Below, piece after piece: positions 47,528 through 57,754 of a stretch of 64,000 nucleotides of DNA. Source of the stretch: Viscum album (lineage: Eukaryota; Streptophyta; Magnoliopsida; Santalales; Viscaceae); the NCBI GenBank assembly GCA_963277665.1, contig OY728147.1, positions 1,268,019,424-1,268,083,423 on the forward strand. The letters are read 5' to 3'. Positions within the stretch are counted from its first letter, which is position 1, and each line of letters starts with the position of its first letter. The notes beneath the pieces were generated by a model that worked only from the letters and a program-made list of their open reading frames with translations, was not told the origin of the DNA and made no database searches. The translations under genes and the position numbers were made by a program.

Positions 47528-48461
47528 AAAGTGAGGGGACAAGGCATTAAGGGCCAAGGGACACCTCATTAGTGGTTTTGGAAAAACCATGAGCTTGCCC
47601 ATGGTATTTTCCCATGGTATTGGCCACTTGGGACACCTCATACATTATCTTACTATTAATAAGTCGACCATATTGATTACATACTTAATACATCATTTAA
47701 TGATGTCATTAGACACCCGTAACCTAAAAACTGTATTTTCACTATTCATCGAAAATTCAACTTTCTCAGAATAATCCCAAAATTTCACCATAACCAAATA
47801 TCAATGCTCTGATTACAAATATGAACTCCATTTTATAAAAATAATTTTCTAAAAATTTTTAATTTAATTTTTTAATAAAAACACTATTCACCAAAAATTC
47901 ATTTTTTCAGAAAAAACCCCAAAAATTACCATAGCATAATATCGGTGCTCTGAGTTCAAAAATGAAATCCGTTTTATAAAAATAATTTTCTAAATATTTT
48001 TAATTAAATTTTTAATTAAAAAACACTATTCACCCGAAAAAACTAATACTAGAATAATAATTTATGAAACCGTTATTTAACCATTTTATTGAATCACATT
48101 ACTTAATCAAGGTGCCTAGATTATATTAATACATTCTTTAAGTGAGATTACTAATCCATTTGGTCACATTACTAATCCTAAGCGTAAAATCACTATTCAT
48201 AATGTACTATTCATCAAAAATCAAGTTGATCTTATTAGACTCGAAATTTCGTAGTGAACATAATTGTAGACGACCATTTTTTGAAAATCATTACACATTT
48301 TTATTTATTTAAGGTTTAAATAAACATTTTTTAAAATATCCTTTCTCTAAAATTCATAAAAAATATGCATACTATATTTATCTAGACATTTGAAAATTCA
48401 TAAACTTCATCATAAGAAGAAATCCAAATTTTTATTTAAAACAAAGGATTACACAAGGAAA

Positions 48462-48731
48462 TTATGGTCTCCTTACATAGCCCCTTATCACACCAGCATA
48501 GGACCTAAGTGTAAGGTGTGCTAAGGTGAGAGAATCTGAGGGAGACTCAGCCAACATCGCACGAGTCGTAATTTCTATCAGTTTGAACTTCTTGTGAAGG
48601 CGATCCCGTTCTAGCTTCACATGATGAAGTTCAGCTTGGGTTTGGTCTAGAGCAAAGCCCAGTGGTGCTACCTCCTTCCCAAGTTCTGTTAGATGGGCTT
48701 CGATCGGTCCAAGACTAATGGGTGAGGCCAT
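48462..48731 (-). CDS. 89-residue ORF in LARD-B 3' LTR (U3)
   Basis: MASPISLGPIEAHLTELGKE, then VAPLGFALDQTQAELHHVKL and ERDRLHKKFKLIE: heptad-like and charged, compatible with a short coiled coil, ending in SYAGVIRGYVRRP. Open in both LTR copies although they differ at about 10 residues. GC-richer than the LTR around it. It lies ~235 bp inside the LTR start, upstream of the TATA box, so only a transcript reading into the 3' LTR would carry it. No family recognised; may be captured host sequence or chance. Confidence 0.35.
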   Translation of the reverse strand: MASPISLGPIEAHLTELGKEVAPLGFALDQTQAELHHVKLERDRLHKKFKLIEITTRAMLAESPSDSLTLAHLTLRSYAGVIRGYVRRP

Positions 48732-48966
48732 TGAATCTTCTTTCTATATTAATTAACCAAGATTACTTGTATTTAGAGACAGTAATCAAAACATTTAGTT
48801 TCCAGCGGTCATATTGACCAATGGTCAAATAATAGTCAAAACCCAACGGTCTCATTTTAATTATACTCATGTTATCAAATGAAACATTTTTGTTGAGTAT
48901 AAAAATAAAATAAAATAACACATAAAATTAGGAAATAAGATTTATTCAAAATTTTGGGTCGTTACA

Positions 48967-50630
48967 ATCTTCCCCCCTTAAGAAATTGCGTCCTCGTAAT
49001 TTTTAAAATTGGGTTTTGAAATTTCATTGAAAGTCCCACATCGGAAAAGGGGTCAGTAAAACTATTACTTTAAAAGAAAGAAAGGGAAGTACAAAGGTCA
49101 CCCGAGTTAACCTATACTAGGATTCCATGGAGGAAAACATGGACATGGAAGAAAAGAAAAGGGTCAATTTCTGGGGGAGAGTGATAGAGAACATGATTAG
49201 GAGAACGTTAACCATAAGAAAATCCCAAACTTATGATGTGTGTAAACGATCTTTGATTACCAAGTAGGAAACGTAAACCAACAACGTTTTTGTTTCACGT
49301 TCCTTTTCATAATTTTTAGGAATTCATTTACAACATAAAACAAAAACATAAGAAAATATACCTATCTTCATGTAGAGTTTAATCCTTTAATAAGTTTCTA
49401 CCCAAAACTAATCTTTTCTCCAAATTATGAGCATTCAAAACTACTTGGTCTCATCAAAACACAAGAATCATATTCATAATCCACAAAAGATTAACTATCT
49501 ATTTCTTCTATCTTTAAACATTATCCCAAAAATAGAAAGGGTAAGGTAAAACAACTCTTCAAAAAGAAATAATCCCATAGGAATGGAAACTACTTTTAAA
49601 TCTTCAAAGTTCCATGGTACTACCCAAAGTTCATCATAGTCCATTCCATAAATAACTGTCCTTAAAAATCCTCAAAATAAACCAAACTAAGATTGAAACC
49701 CAAATACAAGAAGGATTTGATAACATAGTCTTCCAAGGTAAACTTTATCATTTATCTCCAAACAACATCAACCACTCCTAACATGTTATAAAAAAAGTAA
49801 CTAACCTAAAAATATTTACCCCAAGATAGGTTAATAATTTCCATAAGTAACCTAAATTACTATAATTCCACCTTAAATTCATCGATTCTTCAAAATATAA
49901 GTCAACCCTACTCTTCAATGAAAATACCGTAGTAATCTATTTACCTCGATCATATAGGGTCCCCAAAATAGTGAACATCTTCCAAAATAATAATCATATT
50001 TTAATCCCCTAATCATCCCTGTCATATTAATACGACAATCGTCGCATTTCCTATCACATTGGTTGTTTGGACATGTTCTTCCATTTCCCACCATTAACTA
50101 TGAAGAGAAAGCATAATTAGGGGCTTAAGTACTTAGCCAATAATCATGAAAAGGAACTGAAAGCATATAAGGATAACTTGTAGAAGAAAAGTATACCCTA
50201 ACTTGTGATCCCCTAGGTTCCCATCTAGGTTATCCATGATCATATATTCTTATTTGAATCTTTATTTTATTTTATCTTTTTTCCTTTAACAATGGTTCTT
50301 ACTAAGCTTATGAATTTACCAAAGCATATCCCCCGGGAGTGTCGTAACCAAGAGTGTAGCAAGGCCCGTTGTCGTGTACCAGTTCCCGTTCGAGTCTAGC
50401 TCAAAGCGGTGTTTTCGGGTTTTACCCCTATGTACATCTATGCCAGAGCCACCTCTACCTGCTCGTATCCAGATAGGGATGTATTTGCTTGGCAACCCCT
50501 TACTCAATACTCACCAAAATACCAGGAAGATTTCCTATTTTTTAACTTTTCTATAGGGTTCTTCCTAGAGTTTTCATATCCTAATTTCCACAAATAACTA
50601 AACCATCCTTTGATACCAACTATATAATCC
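48967..50630 (-). other. LARD-B internal region
   Basis: From the - strand 5' side: primer site GTTGGTATCAAAGG (50,617-50,630), conserved leader block (50,319-50,470), ~1.3 kb AT-rich sequence without gag core or pol, then ACGAGGACGCAATTTCTTAA and the polypurine tract GGGGGGAAGA (48,969-48,997) before TGTAACGACCC. In effect, a skeleton of cis-acting parts. Confidence 0.85.
50319..50470 (-). other. Conserved leader block in LARD-B
   Basis: Counterpart of 40,944-41,095. Within a frame open from 50,507 to 50,316, it reads AGRGGSGIDVHRGKTRKHRF, then ELDSNGNWYTTTGLATLLVT. It lies ~150 bp after the primer site, as in LARD-A. Conserved between two elements whose LTRs do not align, so it is either selected or recently exchanged. 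Confidence 0.6.
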
Positions 50631-53600
50631 CGCCTTTTTATAACATAAACTTTCATTACATTACACAAAACTGAGGATCTTTAAGGTTTAGTGTCTTGGA
50701 GACTAAGAACATAATACATGAAAACAACATAAAACATTCTTCTTAAACACTTTAAAGGATTCTCCTTATGTTCATCCTAGGTTCATTACTGCATCTCATA
50801 ACCTGGGGACATACATCAAAAGAAAGGGTGAGCAAAAGGCCTAGTAAGGGAAACAAGATGAACATTTTACATGTGAACTTGAGATACTTCAATAAGGACA
50901 TGAAAAGAACTTTAAGGCATGAGAAAGAAATCACAAGGCATTTCATAATAAAAATAACATTTTTCATAACTTGAAGATGTGGCTGCAACATTTAATATTG
51001 ACAATCATTTCGTTTCACCAAGGTCCATCCCCAAGGTGTCATTAAAAATTACCAAGGTTATTCACCAAGGCGTCGTTAAAAATGGTCATCTCTAGAGATT
51101 AAGTCTTTACCCAATGCATTGGAGCGCTATCAGGGCGCACCCTTAAATTTTCCTTAATTATCATGTGAGCCACATATATCATCATCAAACATTTCATAAA
51201 GAACCCATGTAGCACAAAATAAATGGGTTTCATTTCGTAATCATAACGTTTTAAAAACTACTTTAAAGACATGATCTTTACATCACTTTAAAACCCAAAG
51301 AAAAGGAAGGTGGGTCTCATGTATGTAAATCCCAGAATTTAAAATAGAACATTTTGGTATATATGTGAATACCCCTTTAGAAGAAAGAGATTTGAGTATT
51401 CACTTAATAATATAAAAGAACTTTAGAAAAAGAGAGAGACATTTTGAGACGGAAATTCTGCAGCATAACGGCTATGTTACGAGGTTTTAGAAGACATTAA
51501 AAAGAGAGGTAAAATGGGTCAAACATTCATAAATGACCCATAAAATAGTATATGGACAGAATAAGAAGGATACATGATCATGGTAATGAAATTTCAAGGA
51601 CATACCATTTGAAATGAAAAACATGGAAGGAAGACAAAAGTTAGATTTCTCTTATGAAAGTTCGGCAGCCTAATGGCGTTATTTAAACTTTAACAAAAAT
51701 GATTTGAAAAGATCAAATAGGGTCTCTAATCATGTGAACATAAGAGTTCCATATGATAGATATAGAGATCATACCCCAACATAATAAAAAGGAACTTGAA
51801 AGAATTGACATGAAAGTAGAACTTCAAAACGAGAAGGGTGAAGAACCACTTAAAAATTCGGCAGCCTAACGACGCCACTTAAAACTTCAAAATACTGAAT
51901 TGAAGAGATCAAATGGGGTCTCTCATCATATGAACATAAGAGTCCAGTATGATAGATATAGAGATCATACCCCAACATAACAAAAAGGAACTTGAAAGAA
52001 TTGACATGAAAGTAGAACTTCAAAACGAGAAGGGTGAAGAACCACTTAAAAATTCGGCAGCCTAACGGCGCCACTTAAAACTTAAAAATACTGAATTGAA
52101 GAGATAAAATGGGGTACCTCATCATATGATCATAAAAGATCAGTATGATAAATTTAGATATCATACCCCAACATAATAAAAAGGAACTTTAAATACTTTA
52201 CATGAAAATAGATCTTGAAAAATGAGAAGGGAGAAAGAGTCCGTTACAAAAAATTTCGGCAGCCTAACGGCGCCACTTAAAACTTCATAAAACGAAATAA
52301 TGAGAGTAAGAGGGGATCTATCATTATATGAACATAAAAAGGGTAGTAAGAGGAGTATAAAAGAAAATCCTCCAACATAAGAACATGTAGCATAAAAGGA
52401 ATGACATAAAAGAGATTACTTGAAATGAAAGAGAGAGGTCAGATCCCTTACCTTAAAACATAACTCTTAAAACTCAAAGGTTGGGACCTTGAGGGCTTGG
52501 GGGCACCATGGGAGGACTCCTTGGGAGTTAATGAGACCAGAAATTCGTTGGGGGAGAGTGGGGAGTTGAATGGATGAGAGGATGGCTTGGTATTTATAGG
52601 GAAAGTGAGGGGACAAGGCATTAATGGCCAAGGGACACCTCATTAGTGGTTTTGGCAAAACCATGGGCTTACCCATGGTATTTTCCCATGGTATTTGCCA
52701 CTTGGGACACCTCATACCTTATCTTACTATTCATAAGTCGAACATATTGATTACATACTTAATACATCATTTAATGATGTCATTAGACACCCGTAACCTA
52801 AAAACTGTATTTTCACTATTCATTGAAAATTCAACTTTCTCAGAATAATCCCAAAATTTAACCTTAACCAAATATCAACGCTCTGATTAAAAATATGAAC
52901 TTCATTTTATAAAAATAATTTTCTAAATATTTTTAATTTAATTTTTAAATAAAAACACTATTCACCGAAAATTCATTTTTTCAGAAAAAACCCCAAAAAT
53001 TACCATAGCATAATATCGGTGCTCTGAGTTCAAAAATGAAATCCGTTTTATAAAAATAATTTTCTAAATATTTTTAATTAAATTTTTAATTAAAAAACAC
53101 TATTCACCCGAAAAAACTAATACTTGAATAATAATTTATGAAACCGTTATTTAACCATTTTATTGAATCACATTACTTAATCAAGGTGCCTAGATTATAT
53201 TAATACTTTCTTTAAGTGAGATTACTAATCCATTTGGTCACATTACTAATCCTAAGTGTAAAATCACTATTCATAATTTACTATTCATCAAAAATCAAGT
53301 TGATCTTATTAGACTCAAAATTTCGTAGTGAACATAATTGTAGAAGACCATTTTTTGAAAATCATTACACATTTTTATTTATTTAAGGTTTACATAAACA
53401 TTTTTTAAAATATCCTTTCTCTAAAATTCATCAAAAATATTCATACTATATTTATCTAGACATTTGAAAATTAATAAACTTCATCATAAGAAGAAATCCA
53501 AATTTTTATTTAAAACAAAGGATTACACAAGGAAATTACAGTCTCCTTACATAGCCCCTTATCACACCAGCATAGGACCTAAGTGTAAGGTGTGCTAAGG

Positions 53601-54040
53601 TGAGAGAATCCAAGGGAGGCTCGGCCAACATCGCACGAGTCATAATTTCTATCAGTTTGAACTTCTCGCGAAGGCGATCCCGTTCTAGCTTCACACGATA
53701 AAGTTCAGCTTGGGTTTGGTCCAGAGCAAAGCCCAGTGGTGCTACCTCCTTCCCAAGTTCTGTTAGATGAGCTTCGATCAGTCCAAGACTGTTGGGTGAG
53801 GCCATCGAATCTTCTTTCTATATTAATTAACCAAGATTGCTTGTATTTAGAGACAGTAATCAAAACATTTAGTTTCCAGCGGTCATATTGACCAATGGTC
53901 AAATAATAGTCAAAACCCAACAGTCTCATTTTAATTATACTCATGTTATCAAATGAAACATTTTTGTTGAGTATAAAAATAAAATAAAATAACACATAAA
54001 ATTAGGAAATAATATTTATTCAAAATTTCGGGTCGTTACA
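50631..54040 (-). repeat. LARD-B 5' LTR
   Basis: 3,410 bp, partner of 45,549-48,966 with few differences (for example 1 in ~78 bases across one stretch near 46,140 / 51,200). Carries the four-unit array (51,655-52,290), TATA box and U3 ORF. Confidence 0.9.
53536..53805 (-). CDS. 89-residue ORF in LARD-B 5' LTR (U3)
   Basis: Second copy of the ORF at 48,462-48,731: MASPNSLGLIEAHLTELGKE, then the same coiled-coil-like middle, ending GVIRGYVRRL. No stop or frameshift despite about ten amino-acid differences from the other copy. Confidence 0.35.
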   Translation of the reverse strand: MASPNSLGLIEAHLTELGKEVAPLGFALDQTQAELYRVKLERDRLREKFKLIEIMTRAMLAEPPLDSLTLAHLTLRSYAGVIRGYVRRL

Positions 54041-54045
54041 ATAAA

Positions 54046-55166
54046 GGAGGTTAACCTACCCACAACCAAGGAAAATTACAAGGTAAGGGGTTTTCATCTC
54101 ACTCCTTATTCCCGTGAGATTCGTGCCATATTGCCACTATTACCTTTTGTATAGTGTATGTACTTTCCATAATTGTATTCTTTGTGTAATACACTTTAAT
54201 TTATGTGTATTTACATATTCATTGTATGATACCTCTTTAATGGTATTTATATTTCGTAAGTTACCAAATTGGTAAGGGTTTATTTCACAATCTCTTCATT
54301 ATTTGAGGTTGTTTATATGTAATTATCTACTGGGACCTCTTTACCATCCACATCCATGTTTCTTAAAAATGTATTTCAAATCATTATTACTATTTTATAG
54401 ACTATGGGTTAAAGTCATTTATACCCTTGTTTAATTTTTATAATATTTTTATAAAGGAATCTTTCCGCTGTTTTCCAAACAAGGTCCTTTTTAACCTTTT
54501 CGACAGAATTAAGGTAAGAAAGTTTTTTTAACTTATACGGCGGGTGTAGCTATTTTCCACCATTATAAAATCTTTTAAGATTCAATTACAAGATTATAAG
54601 GATATTTTAAAAGTAGATGTTTTATTTTATAATTATGTTACTTTTAAATGATTTCAAAAAAAGAGATATTTCTCTCAAATAGTTTTGATTTCATCTATGT
54701 CAACATCCTTTGATGGATTTTAATCTTATTTGAAGTTGATTTATTGTGATACAAAACTTCCATATTGTATTGAAGGTTTTGTGATATGTTTGACTGTGGG
54801 TGTGTTATTTTTATACCATTCATGGTTTATGGAGAAAGTATTGACATTTCTTATGCTAGTTTTAATATGAATGTTTATGTTATGTTTAAACTTATTCATA
54901 TGAGGAATGTATTGGACTTAATAAGTGATGGGTGGAGACCACTATAGCTCCTCGATGCATCAGTAGGTATCATGAGACAAACTAGTTTCTTGGCACAAGG
55001 CCTTGAAAAAATATTATTTGTAGTCTTGGCATAAGGCCTTGACTATGTGGTTATGATAGTTTGGCATTATGCATTCCATAATTAGGAAAGTTGTTATTGA
55101 TGTTGCATGTGATTATTCGACTAGTAGAATATCCATGTGAATAAGTAAATGGCATTATTTCATTTT
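54046..55166 (+). repeat. LARD-A 3' LTR, second part (truncated)
   Basis: Resumes after LARD-B with GGAGGTTAACCTACCC, matching 39,274 onward in the 5' LTR, and runs to TTTCATTTTAT at 55,166 (equivalent to about 40,400). The final ~375 bp, including GTGTTACA, are missing and the Sirevirus coding sequence follows at once. Confidence 0.85.
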
Positions 55167-56523
55167 ATAAAAACACAAGTACTATTGAAGAAACAGTACA
55201 TGTTAAATTTGATGAAATCAATCCTTTTGTTTTAGAACTACCGTAAACTATATATTTGGACATTATTTCAAAAAATAATTTTCAACCTATGTTTTGAAGT
55301 TCTTCTCATGATAGAAAAACTGAAGAATATATTTATGAAGTTATATGTCAAGAATATTTTCAAATTATTATTGAATAACAAATTTGTGTAAGTACAAGAA
55401 ATCATTTGTTTCTTAGGAATCGTCCTATTGGTAATATAATTGGTGATGTATGTAAACTAGTCATAACTAGAATTTCATTGAGAAATGAAATTAAGAATTT
55501 TTCATTTTTATCTCAATTCAAAGAAAAGACCCCTGATGAGGATTTAGGTGATGAGGATTAGATAAAATCCACGCAATATGAACTCAATGAATTTGAAAGG
55601 AATTATGTCTGGAACTTGGTTGAATGACCTAAAGATACTTCTATAATTAGAGTAAAATGGTTTTTTCAGAACAAATTTGATGAAAGTAGAATAATAGTTA
55701 TAAATAAATATGGTCTTGTTACTAAGGGATATAATCAACAAGAATACATAGATTACGATGAAAATTATGATTTGGTATAAAGATATGAAGCTAGTCGTAT
55801 ACTTCTATATTATTCTACATTAATAAATTTCAAACTATTTAAAATGGATGTGAAGTGTGATTTTCCTAATGGATATGTTCGTGAGGAAGTTTCTATAGAA
55901 AAACCTATTTTTTTAAATAAAAAACATTCAAAACATGTTTTTAAACTTTTAAGACACTTTATAAAGTTAGAAAATCCCCAAGATCCTAGTATGATAGATT
56001 AATTGGATTTTTGTTTGAAAAAAAATTTGGTAAGGGAGATATAGATCAAAATCGTTTTATAAAATAAGTTCATAAAAATATTATTATTTTGTAAATCTAT
56101 ATCAATGACATTATATTCAGTTTTACTCAAAAATATTTACTAAATTCCTTTTCAAATCTTGTGAAATCTGAGTTTAAATTGAGTATTATGGGTGAGTTAA
56201 CATATTTTCTAGGTTTTCTAATTTCAAAAAAACCAGATGGAAATTTAATATCTCAAAATTTGTATATAAAATATCATATTAAGAAATTAAGAGATTACAA
56301 TACTAAAAATATTATCACTTCTATTAGAACCTCATATACTTTAGATATTGATGAAGCTATGAAACCACTTAATGAAAATATCTTTAGTGGTATGATTAGA
56401 AGATTAATTTATTTAATAGCTAGTCATTTAGTTTTAATGTTTTCTATATTATTATGTGATAAATATCATGAAAATCCAAAAGAGTCCCATATTAAAGGAA
56501 TTAAATATATTTTTTTATCTTAA
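55167..56523 (+). pseudogene. Sirevirus pol, end of integrase region and reverse transcriptase
   Basis: Resumes with TSTIEETVHVKFDEINPFVL, the segment after integrase in Sirevirus pol; ~75 codons before it are lost. RT: YVWNLVE, then IIRVKWFFQNKFDES near 55,640-55,685; KLFKMDVKCDFPNGYVREEV (about 55,838-55,895). The active site reads YIND (56,098-56,109) where YVDD is expected. Then KLSIMGELTYFLGFLISKKP (about 56,176-56,235) and a long open stretch to 56,523. Stops and frameshifts elsewhere. Confidence 0.85.
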
Positions 56524-56579
56524 GGGAATTATGAATTTAGGTTTATTTTACTCCTTTGGAAATGATTTTGAGTTAATTT

Positions 56580-57037
56580 TTTTTTTCAGATGATGACTTT
56601 GGAGGATGTAGAATATATTGGAAAAGTAATTCTAAAACATGTAATTTATTAAGAGAATATTTAGTTTATTGGCCTTATAATAAATAATACTTAGTTGAAA
56701 TTTACACCACTAATGATGAATATGTGGTAGCTGGATGCTTTTGTGCTCAAGTGTTGTGGATGAAACAAACACTCACTAACTATGACATAAGTTTTAGTAA
56801 AACTCAAATATCGTGTGATAAAAAAATTCTCATTAATTTAAGTAAAAAATCATCACATCAATAATGAGAAAATAAAATTGATATATGACACCATTTCCTT
56901 CAGGATCACATATTAAAAGAAGATATAATTTTTAAATTTATCAAAATTCAAGAATGACTTACTGATATTTTTTCTAAACCCCATAGTTCTGATAGATTTG
57001 AATATATTAAATAGAATCTAGGAATGATCAATACCAA
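56580..57037 (+). pseudogene. Sirevirus RNase H
   Basis: SDDDFGGCRIYWKSNSKTCN (about 56,588-56,647), VEIYTTNDEYVVAGCFCAQV and LWMKQTLTNYDISFS, then IFKFIKIQE and LTDIFSKPHSSDRFEYIK near 56,950-57,010. Sirevirus-type order; the first Asp (SDDD) is present. Stops interrupt it. Confidence 0.85.
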
Positions 57038-57039
57038 AT

Positions 57040-57660
57040 GATAATTCATATCTACTTAATTTTTATCAATATTTTTACATTATTGAACTCCTTCTCAAAA
57101 GGGGTGTACATATTTTTATTGTTTTCTAAAAACGTTTGTTTACTATAAATTTATAGTTTTCTAAATTATTAAGTATTTCAAAATCAATTTTTTATTAATT
57201 TATTTTTGGATTCAAAATTATTATTAATTTTTTTGAATCATTTTTTAATAAAATAATTTCAGACTCAAATTTATTTCAAAAAAGTTTACAGAAAAATATT
57301 TTATTATAGAGTTCATCAAATTTTAAATTTTTTTACAAAACCAATAAGAACAGGTTTCTAGTACTGAAAGAACATTTACACTCCAAAAGTTATTATTTTA
57401 ATATTTTAGTTTTTATAATTATATATTACTTTAGTTTATCTATGATGTTTTAAATTTTATTTATTTTTTACAAAATTTTAATGTGTTTCAAATATAAAAG
57501 TTTTCATAATAAGACATCTATTTAATTCGATAAAACGTTTTCTTAAAAAAACTATAAGATTTCAGAATTTATAAAATCAATTGAGGATCAATCTCAACCA
57601 TTGGATCATAATTTGGATTTCAATATGATCCATTTTTTTGGAATATAAAGAATCACTCTC
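57040..57660 (+). other. Sirevirus spacer between pol and the third ORF
   Basis: Very AT-rich. Includes CTCCTTCTCAAAAGGGGTGT near 57,088. No coding sense recognised. Confidence 0.5.
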
Positions 57661-57664
57661 ATGC

Positions 57665-57676
57665 CTATATATAAGG
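57665..57676 (+). promoter_or_regulatory. Candidate internal TATA box before the Sirevirus third ORF
   Basis: CTATATATAAGG, ~90 bp upstream of the ATG at 57,755, with CATCCCACATCAAACATC as a plausible start and leader. Suggests the third ORF may have had its own promoter. Confidence 0.4.
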
Positions 57677-57754
57677 GGTGGGTCATCCGCATCCCACATC
57701 AAACATCAAATTTTTTCTATCAACCCTTGATACCTCTTCTATTTCTCAATTTAA

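Larger units (their letters stand above)
45549..48966 (-). repeat. LARD-B 3' LTR
   Basis: 3,418 bp, - strand TGTAACGACCC at 48,966 to CTATA at 45,549. Contains, in - strand order, a U3 ORF (48,462-48,731), a TATA box (47,517-47,527), a four-unit tandem repeat (about 46,580-47,215), and a conserved TTACTGGGC...CTCACCC...CCAGG block (45,728-45,776). Confidence 0.9.
45549..54040 (-). mobile_element. LARD-B, non-autonomous Tekay/Del-like element in LARD-A's 3' LTR
   Basis: 8,492 bp on the - strand. LTRs at 50,631-54,040 (5') and 45,549-48,966 (3') are nearly identical by eye, so this is the youngest insertion here. The interior is only 1,664 bp and has no gag core or pol. Flanked by ATAAA on both sides (45,544-45,548, 54,041-54,045). 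The LARD-A 5' LTR shows the uninterrupted site as CATTATACATGAGGTT near 39,262-39,277. LTR ends are TGTAACGACCC on one side and CTATA on the other, so the 3' end lacks the usual CA. Confidence 0.92.
36830..55166 (+). mobile_element. LARD-A, non-autonomous Tekay/Del-like LTR element in Sirevirus integrase
   Basis: LTRs of ~3.95 kb starting TGTAACACCCC, ending GGGGTGTTACA. The internal region (40,777-43,102) is only 2.3 kb, with gag traces and no protease, RT or integrase. Primer site and polypurine tract are present. The 3' LTR (43,103-55,166) is split by LARD-B and lacks its last ~375 bp. Without LARD-B the element is ~9.8 kb. Large LTRs with a short non-coding interior fit the large retrotransposon derivative (LARD) class. 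The zinc knuckles and the GAGGATGAAATTT context before the polypurine tract indicate descent from a Tekay/Del-type gypsy. Confidence 0.85.
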
